A DNA stretch of 64,000 bases from Plantago major (lineage: Eukaryota; Streptophyta; Magnoliopsida; Lamiales; Plantaginaceae): the NCBI GenBank assembly GCA_026545765.1, contig CM048840.1, positions 46,860,580-46,924,579 on the forward strand, written 5' to 3'. This document shows, piece by piece, positions 9,967 to 20,550 of this stretch (positions within the stretch are counted from its first letter, which is position 1; each line of letters begins with the position of its first letter). Made by a program: the position numbers and the translations under genes. Under the pieces are notes generated by a model. That model did not search any database. It worked only from the letters and a program-made list of their open reading frames with translations, and was not told the DNA's origin.

Positions 9967-12900
9967 TCAAAGATTAGAACTTTTCAGTTCCTTTGGTAGC
10001 TCCATTAACCCAAGACTATGGCTCAAGGTTAAGAACCTGCTTTCTTGCAAAGGCTTTGTAAAGATATCTGCAAGTTGGTCTTCAGTACCAATCTTGAGTA
10101 TCTCTATATTGCCTTTTTCAACATGGTCTCTAATGAAGTGGTGTCTAACATCAATGTGCTTTGTTCTTGCATGAAACTTAGGATTCTGAGTTATGGCAAT
10201 AGCACTTGTGTTGTCACAGAAAATCGGTATTTTCTCTTCATTGATCTCATAATCTCTGAGTTGTTGTTGTATCCACAATATCTGTGTAGCACAACACCCA
10301 GCAGCAATATATTTAGCCTCTGTGGTAGATGTGGCAATTGAGTTTTGTTTCTTGCTGAACCATGATATTAATATGGCACCAAGAAATTGACAAGTTCCTG
10401 AGGTGCTTTTTCTATCAAGCAATGATCCAGCATAGTCAGCATCAGAATAGCCAACTAAACTAAATTCACTGTCTTTTGGATACTACAATCCAACTTCTAC
10501 AGTACCCTTTACATACCTTAATATTTTCATAGCAATATTGTAGTGTGATTGCATTGGATTTGTCTGAAATCTAGCACATACTCCAACTGCATATTGAATA
10601 TTAGGTCTACTTGCAGTGAGGTACAGTAGAGACCCAATCAATTTCCTATACTTGTGTTCTTCAACACTCTTGTCAGATTCAGTATAGGTCATTTTGGTTC
10701 CAATGCTCATAGGTATCTTAGCATTCTTTTCAGAAGGCTTTAAATTAAACTTGTTGAGCATGTCATTTGCATACTTTGTTTGACTAATGAATATTCCATC
10801 ATTAAGTTGCTTGACTTGCAATCCTAGGAAGTAGTTTAATTCTCCCATCATGCTCATCTCAAATTTACTTTTCATGTGCTCATCAAAGTCTTCACAAAGT
10901 TGCTTGTCTTTAGATTCAAATATAATGTCATCAACATATACTTGAACTAAAAGTAGTTTCCCTTCATGGTTCAAACTAAAGAGTGTTTTATCAACATCTC
11001 CTTTCTTGAAGCCACTTTCCAGTAAGTATTTGGCTAAAGTATCATACCATACTCTCGGAGCCTGTTTCAGTCCATACAGAACTTTCTGAAGCTTATAAAC
11101 CATTCTACTTAATGTGGAAACCTCAAAGCCTAGTGGTTGTTCAACATAGACTTCCTCAGCAATTTCACCTTTTAGGAATGCACTTTTGACATCCGTCTGA
11201 TAAACTTTAAAGTCATTATGAGCTGCAAAGGCTAGAAATAGTCTAATTGCATCCAATCTTGCAACTGGAGCATATGAGTCATCAAAATCTAGTCCTTATG
11301 TCTGGGTGAATCCCTTGGCAACCAACCTTGCTTTGTTTCTGGTTATTTCGCCAGACTCATTCATTTTATTTCTGAAAACCCACTTGGTTCCAATTACAGA
11401 TATTCCGTCAACAAATGGAACCAGTTTCCAGACTTTGTCTCTCTCAAATTGATCCAACTCTTCTTGCATTGTAGAGATCCAATCTTTATCCTTCAATGCT
11501 TCTTCTATAGTTTTAGGTTCATTGTTTGAGATGTAACATCCATAAAGAGAGTTAGCAATTGCTCTCCTAGTTATAACTCCTTGATCTAAAGGACCAATCA
11601 CATCCTTGGCAGGATGATTTCTTATCCATTTCATAATGGATTTTGAACAAGTAGGATCAGTATCATTTTGATCTGAATGTGAATCAATATGGTCTTGATA
11701 AGATACTTGTGCAATATCTGAGATATCTGGCACACGGGAAATGCCATAGATATCTGACACTTTTTTAGTGTTAGAGATATCTAGAATTTGATTTTCAGCA
11801 ATCTCATTCTCAGAAACCTCTTCATGATGAAGGTTCTCAGTAACCTATTCCATTTTTGGAATTCTCATAGGAAATTCTTCATCATGTCTTAGAGTCATCT
11901 AGTTGTTACTAAGCAATGGTTGCTTTTCATCGTCAGAGTCATCCTCTAAGTGAATGACAGATTTGTTTCCTTTTGAGGATTCTTCTTCAGAATCTTTAAT
12001 CATTAGTTCTTTGAACCTATCTGAGAGTTCTTCATTCAAGAGTACTTTCTTGTTTCCTTCGTAGAAGACTACATGAACAGATTCTTCAATCTTTTGCGTT
12101 CTTTTGTTGTAGATTCTGTAGGCTTTGCTATTTAGAGAATACCCAAGAAATACTCCTTCATCTGCTTTTGGTTGAAATGTTCTCAAGTATTCTTTTCCAT
12201 TGTTAAGAACAAAACATCTGCAACCAAACACCCTTAGATGTTTGATACTAGGGGGTCTACCAATCAAAAGTTCATAAGGAGTTTTGTCATGGTATTTGTT
12301 AATCAAGCATCTATTTTGAGTGTAGCAGGCTGTGTTAACAGCTTTAACCCAATAGATTTCACTTATTTCATTGTCAGCTAGCATTGTTCTTGCTGCTTCT
12401 TTTAGGGTCCTATTCTTCCTTTCAGCAACACCATTTTGTTGTGCTGTCCTTACTGAAGATAGTTGATGTTGTATACCTTTGCAGGTACTAAACTCTTTTA
12501 TGTACTGGTTCACGAACTCAGTACCATGGTCTGTTCTGATTACAGATACCTTGTCATTTTTCATGACTTCAAGCTTATTCAGCAAGTTGAGTATCTCAAC
12601 CCTTGCATCAGATTTTTGTTTGAGAAATACAACCCAAGTGAATCTTGAGTAATCATCAACAACAACCAGACCATACTTCTTTCCTGCATAGCTAGTTACA
12701 GAGGATTCAAAAAGATCCATATGTAATATTTGCAATGGCCTTTCACTGGAGTGTTTAGTTTTAGACTTGAAAGATGTTTTGGATTATTTTCCCATTTGGC
12801 AAGCTCAGCATATACCATCTTTTCTATATACCATTTTGGGTAAACCAACCACCAATTCTTTCTTGGCTAGCTTGTTCAGAGTTTTGAAGTTCAAGTGACT

Positions 12901-13344
12901 CATTCTTTTATGCCATAGCCAGTTTTCTTCAATGTGGCCAGATTCACTCACCATGAGACATTCTTCAGTTGTGGAAGATGCCCAGTCAGCAACATAAAGA
13001 TTTTCTTTTCGCCTAGCTACCAAGACTGTCTACTTTGACTCATTGTCAATTACTTTGCATAGTTTTGACTTGATCTTTACAGTGTACCCTTTGTCTACCA
13101 ATTGACTCATGCTTAGGAGATTATATATCAATCCCTTTACATGTAGTACTTCAGAGATTGTAAGAGCTCCAAGCTTCAGATTTCCAAAACCTATGGTTGG
13201 ATTTTCATCTCCTCCAGCAAATCTAATAACTGGTCCTTTATCGAATTTTCTGTAGTTAATCAGACTTGCTTTGTCTCCAGTCATGTGCTTCCCACATTCA
13301 CTATAAAAATGGCACTTCGGGTTCTTCCTCAGAGTGTTCTGCAC
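9967..13344 (-). pseudogene. Sire A pol: protease, integrase, reverse transcriptase, RNase H
   Basis: A nearly continuous Copia polyprotein. Order on the minus strand: protease remnant (13344-13030, KHMTGDK), GAG-pre-integrase zinc region (13023-12805, WHKRMSHLNF), integrase core (12735-11899, with LHMDLFE, IRTDHGTEF and NGVAERKN giving the D, D, E residues), the start of the reverse transcriptase (11760-11296, WVFRNKMNESGE), its core (11256-10483, QTDVKSAFLKGEI and YVDDIIF), and RNase H (10422-9967, STTEAKYIAA, CDNTSAI, TKHIDVRHHFI). Stops interrupt the frame at about 13024, 12804, 11897, 11296 and 10483, most of them single codons in otherwise conserved context. In the protease the catalytic Asp-Ser-Gly is replaced by SECG (FYSECGKHMTG). 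Integrase and RT motifs are intact, so the lesions look recent. Confidence 0.9.
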
Positions 13345-15871
13345 AAGACAGGAAACATGGAGTTAGGCTCTCATTCCAACAATGGAATCTTCTGGACTAA
13401 AGAATCTCCCTGTAGGAATCCATTTCTGAATGAACTTCTTTGGGGTATTCTTTTGTCTTGTTGAAACATAAGGAGGAATTTTAGGTAAATGATTAGTGTC
13501 ATTATCATTTAAAGCTATTTTCCTTCTTGGTGTGTTCCTTGGTGCTCCTCGTGGTGCTTTCAGATACATGTCGATTCTTTGAGTCGCTTTTGAAGAACTT
13601 AGCTTTCCTTGCCGATTTCTTCTAGCTCGCATTCGTGAGTGGTAAATGTTATTTCTTCCACTTCTGATAAATGCTATGCGCAATCCTGGCTTTCATCCAT
13701 CGTTCTTGCTCTTGTTTATACTCACGCTCGAGTTGTTTCTCGATGGCTTTTATCCAATGCCATTTCGAGCACCTGGTGCTGTCTGAGTTCTCTTCTCAAC
13801 AGCTTTGTTAGTCTCTGGAACGTCTTTCTTTCCAGAAAATGTGATGTTGGAAAATTTGTCTGCTCCTGCAATTTTTCCTTTTTGAGAAACATAGCACTTT
13901 GGATGATTACACTTTTCAGTGTTATGTTTCTTTACAGAAACATTCCCAACAGTTTTCTTTTGGAGTTGTTTTTCCCACAAAGGTTTGGTCACGACTGCCT
14001 TTCCTTTTTGAACAACCTTAGCTTTCTGACCAATGTTGTAGGTTATTTGAGAACTATCTTGTTGAGCACTAACAAACGTTATTCTTTTGTCACTCTTATT
14101 CAGAGTAGTAGAACTATTTGTTTGTGTGTTCAGCCCAAGTCCTCCCTTTTATGAAGGATCTCTTAAATAAGAATTTACTTCAGTAAGAGTGTCACTAGCT
14201 TTGGCATAGGATTGAAAAGATAGTTCTTTATTTTTGAGTTCCTCATTTTCAGAAAGAAGGTTTTTGTTTTCCTTTTGGAGTATATCCATTGCCTTTTTGT
14301 GTGACTTCTCTGTCTCAGATATCTGTGCTTTGAGAAATGCATTTTCAGCATCCTTTTTCTCAGATATCTTGAGTAATTATGAATTTTCCTTCTCAAGAGA
14401 ATTCTTTTCTTCTTCAAAAATGTCGGCTCTAGCTCGGACCATTTGAAATTCGCTTTTTGTAGAGATCAAGTTCTCTTCCTCATCACTCTCATAATTTATG
14501 AATTGAGAAATGTTGGTTACCTCGTCAGCCATTAGGAAAGGCTCAATGTTGGAGCAATCTGGATAGATCTCCTCAGCAACCCCACATAATTCCCTTCTCT
14601 TTTGACCAAAGTCAACCAATTCATGAGTGATGCCACATACTTCTGGAGAAGGTAATTTGGAGTCATCTGAGTCTTCTTCCTCAGATTCTGACTCAATATC
14701 AAGAGCATCCAGTTGGATTTGAATCTTTTTCCTTTCTTTAGTGAGCATAGCTCTCTGTTCTCTCTTGAAGTTTCTTCTATCTTTCTTGTCACCTGTCTTT
14801 AGTTTATTGAAAATAGGGCAGTCTCTTTTAAAATGACCAGGTTTTTGACAATAGAAACAGATATCGTTTCCGATTTACCTTCCTCGAGACTAGATGCTTC
14901 TTTGGCCGGCTTGTTCAAATTGAGCTTGATACATATTTTGTCTTGGTGATAGTTTGAGCCTAGATGCTTTTTCAGCTTCTCTTTGGATTTTCTTCTCTCA
15001 ATCTCCCGACTGACATATTTTCTCATTTGCTTTACAGCAAGAGCATCTTCCTCAGTCATTTCCTTGGTATCCTTCTTTTCAGAAGTACCTTGTGTTAGTA
15101 AAGCAACATTGTGAACTTTCTCAGCAATTATTTGTTCTCTCTGAGTAGTTTCATAGTTGACAGTAGCTAAGTGGGAAAAGAGTTCTACTGGAGTGATATT
15201 TGGCATTCCTTGGTTGAAATAAAAATACTGAGTATGTTCCTAGTTTTGACTCAAGCTTCTCACGATAGTCTTAACCTTTTCAGAGTCAGAGTATCTCTCA
15301 CTTTCACCAAGTGCAGCCATTTCACTCATCAGTGTTGTAAATCGTGGAAATCTAGTTCTTCAAGAGTCTCTGTGGGACCTCGTTTAAAGTTTTGGAATTT
15401 AAGCTTCAAAACTTCGAACTTATTTTCCTTTGTTTTCTTAGTGCCGTCACAGATTTCTTCAATTAGTTACCAGGCCACTTTCGCCGTTTTTGCACCCCAC
15501 AGTTTACACTGTATGTGCTCTGGAGTGGAACGTATGATGATATTACGAGCCTGACCATCTAGTCAATTTCTCTTGGCATCTTCCGTTGTCCAGAGCTCTC
15601 TGGGCTTTGGCTCATAAACAACTTGACCAGTAGGTCTTCCACTGGTTGACGCACCTGTTTGTGAGGAACCACCACTTGGTTCTTCATCAGTGGGAACTCT
15701 GTCTCTACCATTAGAAACCTCCATGACCTGCTTGAGTTGTTGAATGATTATCGGGCCATTCTTTATTACTTCGATCATTTCATCACTGATGGCTTCTAGG
15801 TGGAGCATCATGTTGTTCTTCCATTTCTCATAGTTCTCTGGCTTGAGAATTGGAGCGTCACTTAAAGACAT
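13345..15871 (-). pseudogene. Sire A gag
   Basis: Starts at 15871 (MSLSDAPILKPENYEKWKNNMMLHLEAI), a Copia gag N-terminus. The frame is broken around 15440-15563 (GQARNIIIRSTPEHIQCKLWGAKTAKVAW on either side of a stop), again near 15240, near 14860, and at 14377 and 14160. A CCHC zinc knuckle, CFYCQKPGHFKRDC, lies at about 14820-14862 in a frame shifted from its left neighbour. Downstream (sense) follows the long acidic coiled coil typical of Sirevirus gag (14748-14175) and a basic region that ends at 13363 with the motif RFFSPEDSIVGMRA. The same protein, less damaged in the middle, is in Sire B at 54235-56790. It would form the virus-like particle and bind the genomic RNA. Confidence 0.85.
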
Positions 15872-15970
15872 CCTGCAGCAAACACATTAAACAGACAAAT
15901 CAAGTGTAGGTGAAAAGCAGTTAGTGGGCACTTATCAGGGATCTAGGTTCAGTGCAGAAGGCTTGGGAAC

Positions 15971-15987
15971 CTCCCGCTCTAATACCA
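15971..15987 (-). other. Primer binding site of Sire A
   Basis: Two bases inside the right LTR. On the minus strand it reads TGGTATTAGAGCGGGAG, matching the usual plant initiator-Met tRNA site TGGTATCAGAGC with one change (C to T). It fixes the right LTR as the 5' LTR. Confidence 0.9.
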
Positions 15988-15989
15988 CT

Positions 15990-17597
15990 TGTTGGTCCAG
16001 ATAACGGCAAAGGAAAAGACTAGGGGGGAGGGGGGGTAAATAGTCTTTTACAACTTTTATCGATAACACAATTTCTCAGATATCTGTGAAGATATCTGAT
16101 ACTTAATTTCACAGAGCGGAAGACTTTTCTGTGATAAGTGCACGTGCTCAGCAAGATATAAGTGTGTAAATACTCAGCAAGGTAGATAAAGCAAGTAATA
16201 AGTTGCAGAAAGTAAATAACACAGATCTTTATAGTGGTATTTGAGGGTGGCGTAATCCCTCAACTAATCCACTCGCCCTTTCTCAGGTCTTGAAATTCAC
16301 TAAGATAGATATTGAGTTCTCCTTACAATAAATCTATCCCTTGATTTCCATTTACACTATGTTCCCAACCAAGTGTTCCCCCTGAGTTATTCCCCGGCTT
16401 TCTCAGCCAAGTACTTCTTGTACTCAGAAACCTTTGAGCTATTCCTTAGTTTCCCAAACTAAGTACTTCCTATGCTAAGTAACCTTGGAGTTATTCCTTA
16501 GTTTCCCAAACTAAGTACTTTCTGTACTCCACGCCGTTTAAGGTGTTGGTTAAGGTAGTTTGTCAGGTGAGTAGTCTTAATAACTTTCTCAGTTATGTAA
16601 GAATACTCTATAGAACAAGAATCACTTAACACACTTCACAATGTGTGGTGATATGTTCTTTACTGACCCAAGTCTATGTTAAATGTTCTAGAGAATGAAT
16701 CTCAGATACTTGATCTTTTGATTCAACTCCTTCACAGATAGCAATGCTTGTTAAGGAACAAAACACTTAGAACTTTCGTGCTACTTAGAATTCAAGAGCT
16801 TAGTCGAGTAAGCTAGTGAATAAGTAGGTTGAAGGCTTGTATGCTTGAATGAATAAGTTCGTTCTATGTATTCAGTGTAAGTTCAAGGTGTGTATTTCAA
16901 GCATTCTAAGTGTTGATATTTATAGTTGAAAATCATGCCGTTTGAATAGTATCCGTTACGCTTAATGAAATTCAAACTATTGATATCTGTAAATAGTACT
17001 GCAGAAGACATTGTCTCTTTTTAGAGATTTCCTCTTTTGTTCAGATGTCTCTTTATATGAATTTATTGCATTGTACTATTTTTGTCCTGTAGTGCCAATG
17101 GAACTATGCACGCTTTCTGAAGCATTGCACGTCCCTTTCCAGAGACCTTCACATCTCCAGATACCTGTTGAAACATTGTTTTCCAGAAACATAGTTTTAT
17201 TCAGGGTATCTGAGTGTAGATATGTGGGCACTTTTCCTCGTTCAGAAACCTTGTGTTCTCAGATATCTTTTGCAAAACTTGTTTATTGAAAAATACTTGT
17301 TTATTAAAGATATCTGGACATAGGTATCTGATGACCTTCATCTTCAGCAATCTTGTGCAGTCTTCACAACTTCAAAATTTTTTGAACTCTCCTGCTGGAT
17401 GCCTTGTTCTTGGTCTTCTTCAAAGATATAAAAATTACATTCAGAGACCTAACATCCTATACAAGATTTGCTAGACTAACATACTTAGTGATTTTCCTCT
17501 TTTACAGTGTTCAAGTGAACCAAGAGTACTAACCACCTTTCTGAGCTAAGATAAGTCATTAGGTTGTTGATCAAAATCTAAGCAGATATTCCTAACA
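15990..17597 (-). repeat. 5' LTR of Sire A
   Basis: 1608 bp, the partner of 1588-3201. It starts TGTTGG and ends CTAACA on the plus strand and is followed by the target duplication AGTTT at 17598-17602. It carries the probable element promoter (see 16917-16925). Confidence 0.95.
16917..16925 (-). promoter_or_regulatory. TATA box of Sire A 5' LTR
   Basis: Reads CTATAAATA on the minus strand, in the middle of the 5' LTR and well upstream of the PBS. The same motif occurs at the matching place in the 5' LTR of Sire B (57811-57819), which supports a functional role as the transcription start region. Confidence 0.6.
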
Positions 17598-17860
17598 AGT
17601 TTTCTCCTGGCTTTTTGTTGGCATTCATGTTCTTTCCCTTGTGTTGTATTTGATTGAGTTCCTTCAGGATGCACATCTGGTATGTTTTCGTCCGAGTCTG
17701 CTATGTCTTGGTTCTTTTTCTTTCTCCGCCATGTCTTTCTGTCGCTGTAGCATTTGTCGGCGAATTTTTTCTTCAAAAAGTTGGAAGCCAATCTTCGCTT
17801 GTGCTTGTTTTCTTCTGTTCATTCACCTGTTAATTGAAACTAGAAGGCTGGCTAACTAAT
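17598..17860 (-). pseudogene. LINE ORF1-like remnant right of Sire A
   Basis: A minus-strand open stretch (17791-17598 and a little upstream) encoding a basic, charged sequence such as NFLKKKFADKC and RKTWRRKKKNQD. It was joined to the 1587 side before Sire A inserted: the target duplication AGTTT lies at the junction. The two sides do not share one frame without a shift, so the gene was already broken. I assign it to the N-terminal part of the same LINE ORF1 only from position; the sequence itself is not diagnostic. Confidence 0.35.
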
Positions 17861-18009
17861 CTTTAGAGTCTTGGTGGTGATTAGAAGGTTTCAGAGTAGA
17901 AGGTTGAGAAATAGGGATAACCAGAGGAAATAGTTCAAGATATAGAGATGAAGGTTTTGAGAGAGAAAGTTCTCTCGAGTAAAGTTTTATGTGATTTTAC
18001 ATCATTTCT

Positions 18010-18360
18010 GTAAGTTACAGCAGGCACAAGTTGGAGAATTAAGAATGCCTTTTCCAGGGGTTTTAAGTTGCGGGTAGACTATCCCAAATGAGCAACCAAA
18101 GAAAGAAATTGACTCTAGGAGTAGTTGGTAGTCTCCACAACTTCCTCCATGGCCAAAGAACTTAGTGTTGGTTTGGATTAAATGTTCATAGGTACTTTTG
18201 TTGGAAAAATACCATTGGAGCTAGGCCCACAAACCAACTTATCTTGCCTTTGTGAGTTTGGCATAGGAATTCCCAAGATTTATAGAACAATTTCAGTGGG
18301 AAGTTTTTGTTGTAGCCTTTGTACAAATGGGTTGTGGATCGAAACTTAATTGCCCTATTT
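18010..18360 (-). pseudogene. LINE ORF2 C-terminal fragment (RT zinc-binding domain)
   Basis: On the minus strand from about 18158, one frame reads WPWRKLWRLPTTPRVNFFLWLLIWDSLPAT, then after a stop NPWKRHS, another stop, and FSNLCLLC. This is the zf-RVT domain of plant LINE ORF2: W..LW.L..P..V..FLW...D.LPT, then the first Cys pair. The upstream 200 bases are the degraded preceding part with no clear frame. It is another copy, or another part, of an old LINE on the same strand. Confidence 0.65.
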
Positions 18361-18596
18361 AACTTACTTTTTTATGCAACACTCAAATTTGGCATTTAAC
18401 TATTTACGTTATTCTCTAACACTCAAATCTTCTGGACAATTTTACGAGTATAAACTATAAGCATTACCCCTCTCCATCTAGTCCAGCCGGGAAGATACAA
18501 TTTGCATTTGATTTTGTCTCGAACATATATAGTATATTAAAAAAGTGGATTTTATCAACAAAAAGGAGAAGAAAAAGTGGGTGACAAGATGATAAT
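18361..18596. other. Non-coding stretch before Copia 2
   Basis: No gene or recognisable element. AT-rich, with a few runs of A. It ends with ATAAT (18592-18596), the left copy of the target duplication of the next element. Confidence 0.6.
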
Positions 18597-18783
18597 TGTT
18601 AGAGATAAATGTACAAGAGTTAGTATTTGATTAGGACTGTTATTAGAAGAGTTATAATGTATACAGGATTCACTTCTAGATATGCTCTAGAAGATTATCT
18701 CACTTGTATATATATGTGCCTGTACTCTCACTTTATGATTAGAATAAACTCTCTATTCTCTTCTTCTCTATTTTCTCTCAACA
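18597..18783 (+). repeat. 5' LTR of Copia 2
   Basis: 187 bp, TGTTAGAG to CTCAACA. A TATA-like run TATATATAT lies at 18707-18715 and an AATAAA-type signal (GAATAAAC) at 18741-18748. It is followed directly by TGTTATCAGCACG, the probable PBS, which differs from the common TGGTATCAGAGC site and may match an internal part of initiator-Met tRNA. Confidence 0.95.
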
Positions 18784-19139
18784 TGTTATCAGCACGAAAG
18801 TGCTCAACCAACTGAGACCCAAATTCCTACACCTTCCGTACGAACAGAACCAAAAAAAAAAAAAAAAAGCCTTTCATCCGTCTGAATCAATCACAAACGT
18901 AAAGCACGGTAAATGGTAAAGACTTGTCAGACTGTACGTGTACGAATGATGTGGCTCAGTGCATGAAACAATATGTTATCTGTTTGTGCATGATTTCTGT
19001 TACTCTTCTAAAATCTTTACAAACAAAAGCTTTCTGACGCAAATCCTAGCTTTGTTTTTAAAATCAAGAAACATTATCATTACTTGTGAAATCATCCCTT
19101 TTTCTTTCCTCGTCTTGCTAACCTTTTTTTTATCTGATC

Positions 19140-19229
19140 ATGCTTCGTATGTATATTTGCCTCCATACGTCTATGCTTCGTATGTATATTTGCCTCCATA
19201 CGTCTATGCTTCGTATGTATATTTGACTT
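19140..19229 (+). repeat. 33-bp tandem repeat in Copia 2 leader
   Basis: Two full copies and one partial copy of a 33-bp unit (ATGCTTCGTATGTATATTTG...), just before the gag start at 19268. The units are nearly identical, so the amplification is recent compared with the decay of the coding region. Confidence 0.9.
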
Positions 19230-19267
19230 CGTATTTGACTAATAAGATTCTATTTTCTTGTAGAGCT

Positions 19268-20382
19268 ATGACAAATTTAATCAATCTCGAATTTGTCACT
19301 TGACACAGTGGGAAAAAAATTATTTGTCATGGATTCTCGATGCAGAAATCCACCTAGATGCCAAGGTCCTAGGAGAGACAATAAAAGTTGGCAATACGTC
19401 AAATAGCCAAGATAAGGCTAAAGCGATGATTTTTCTTCGCCATCATCTTGATGAAAGTTTAAAAACTGAATACCTTACTATCAAAGATCCGGCGGGACTT
19501 TGGACAAATCTGAAAGAAAGGTATGATCACCAAAAGACGGTGATACTTCCTAGAGCTCGATTTGAATGGCTTCACTTCCAGCTGCAAGATTTTAAATCTG
19601 TCAATGACTTTAATCCGGTGATGTTCCGAATCACTTCTGATTGAAGTTATGTGGTGAAACAGTCACTGATGATGGCATGCTAGAAAAGACATACACCACT
19701 TTTCATGCCTCTAATATGTTGTTGCAACAGCAATACCATGAAAAGGGCTTTAAGAAATACTCTGAGTTGATCCCATGCCTTCTAGTAGCTGAGGAAAATA
19801 ATGAGCTATTATTGAAAAACCATGAAACACGACCAAGTGGTACTGATCAATTCCCTGAAGCGAATTGGAAGAAATTCCAATTATGGCAACCATGGACGTG
19901 GACGTGCAGGAAATCGTCCTAATAATAACTCTGGTTGTGGAGTAAATCGTCCTAATAATAGCTCTGGTCGTGGTTATGGACGTGGCCGTGGAGGATATCG
20001 TCAAAATGATAGTTATCACAATGCAAACCAGCACCAAAAAGGAGAAGGATCCAAAACTGGACCTGGAAAAAGGAAGAATGTTGATGAAAAGTGTTATAAA
20101 TGTTGTATGAATGACCACTGGGAACGTAAATGTCATACTTCTCAACATCTTGTGGATCTTTACCAAGCATCACGTAGAGAAAAGAAGGCTGAGGCTAATT
20201 TTGTTGAAGACAAGACAACTCGTAGCCCATACGATGCTACTCATTTCGATGTGGCTGATTTCTTTACTGATCATGGATACAAAATTGATATACCTGATGA
20301 TTTCTTTGAGTTCCCTGAAGGGGCAAATGACACAATGAATGGTGATGGAAGTACACATTTGAGTTGTTTATTTTCGAAGTAG
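19268..20382 (+). pseudogene. Copia 2 gag
   Basis: The ATG at 19268 starts MTNLINLEFVT and then stops; the frame resumes at about 19303 and reads YLSWILDAEIHLDAKVLGET, shifts again near 19640 (KLCGETVTDDGMLEKTY) and near 19880. The last frame, to 20382, holds Gly/Arg/Asn-rich repeats (GRGYGRGRGGYRQND) and a zinc knuckle CYKCCMNDHWERKC (CX2CX4HX4C). This is the UBN2-type Copia gag. At least three frame breaks make it non-functional. Confidence 0.9.
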
Positions 20383-20550
20383 CTTAGGATTTGTTTCTTT
20401 TTGCATTTAGGATTTGAATTTTTCTAGTAGATTAGGATTTGAATTTTCTGGCATTTACGATGTACTTTGGTAGCTTAGGATTTTTTTCATTGAAATAAAA
20501 TCAAGTTTTTCCTTTTATTATGTTGCTTATTTTATTTCTTGAAGATAATA

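Larger units (their letters stand above)
1588..17597 (-). mobile_element. Sirevirus-type Copia LTR retrotransposon (Sire A), full length
   Basis: A complete 16.0-kb element on the minus strand. The two LTRs (1588-3201 and 15990-17597) begin TGTTGG and end CCTAACA on the plus strand and differ by only a few bases per hundred. The 5-bp target duplication AGTTT is perfect (1583-1587 and 17598-17602). A PBS matching initiator-Met tRNA lies inside the right LTR and a purine tract inside the left LTR, which sets the orientation. Order in the sense direction: 5' LTR, gag with long coiled-coil tail, protease, integrase, reverse transcriptase, RNase H, a 5.5-kb extra ORF region, PPT, 3' LTR. Copia domain order plus a long extra ORF after pol is the hallmark of the Sirevirus/Maximus lineage. 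Gag and the extra region carry several frame breaks, so it is probably not autonomous now. It sits in an older LINE remnant. Confidence 0.95.

Noticed and set aside
19140-19229. CRISPR-like array
   Set aside because: Direct tandem repeats with no spacers, inside a plant retrotransposon leader.
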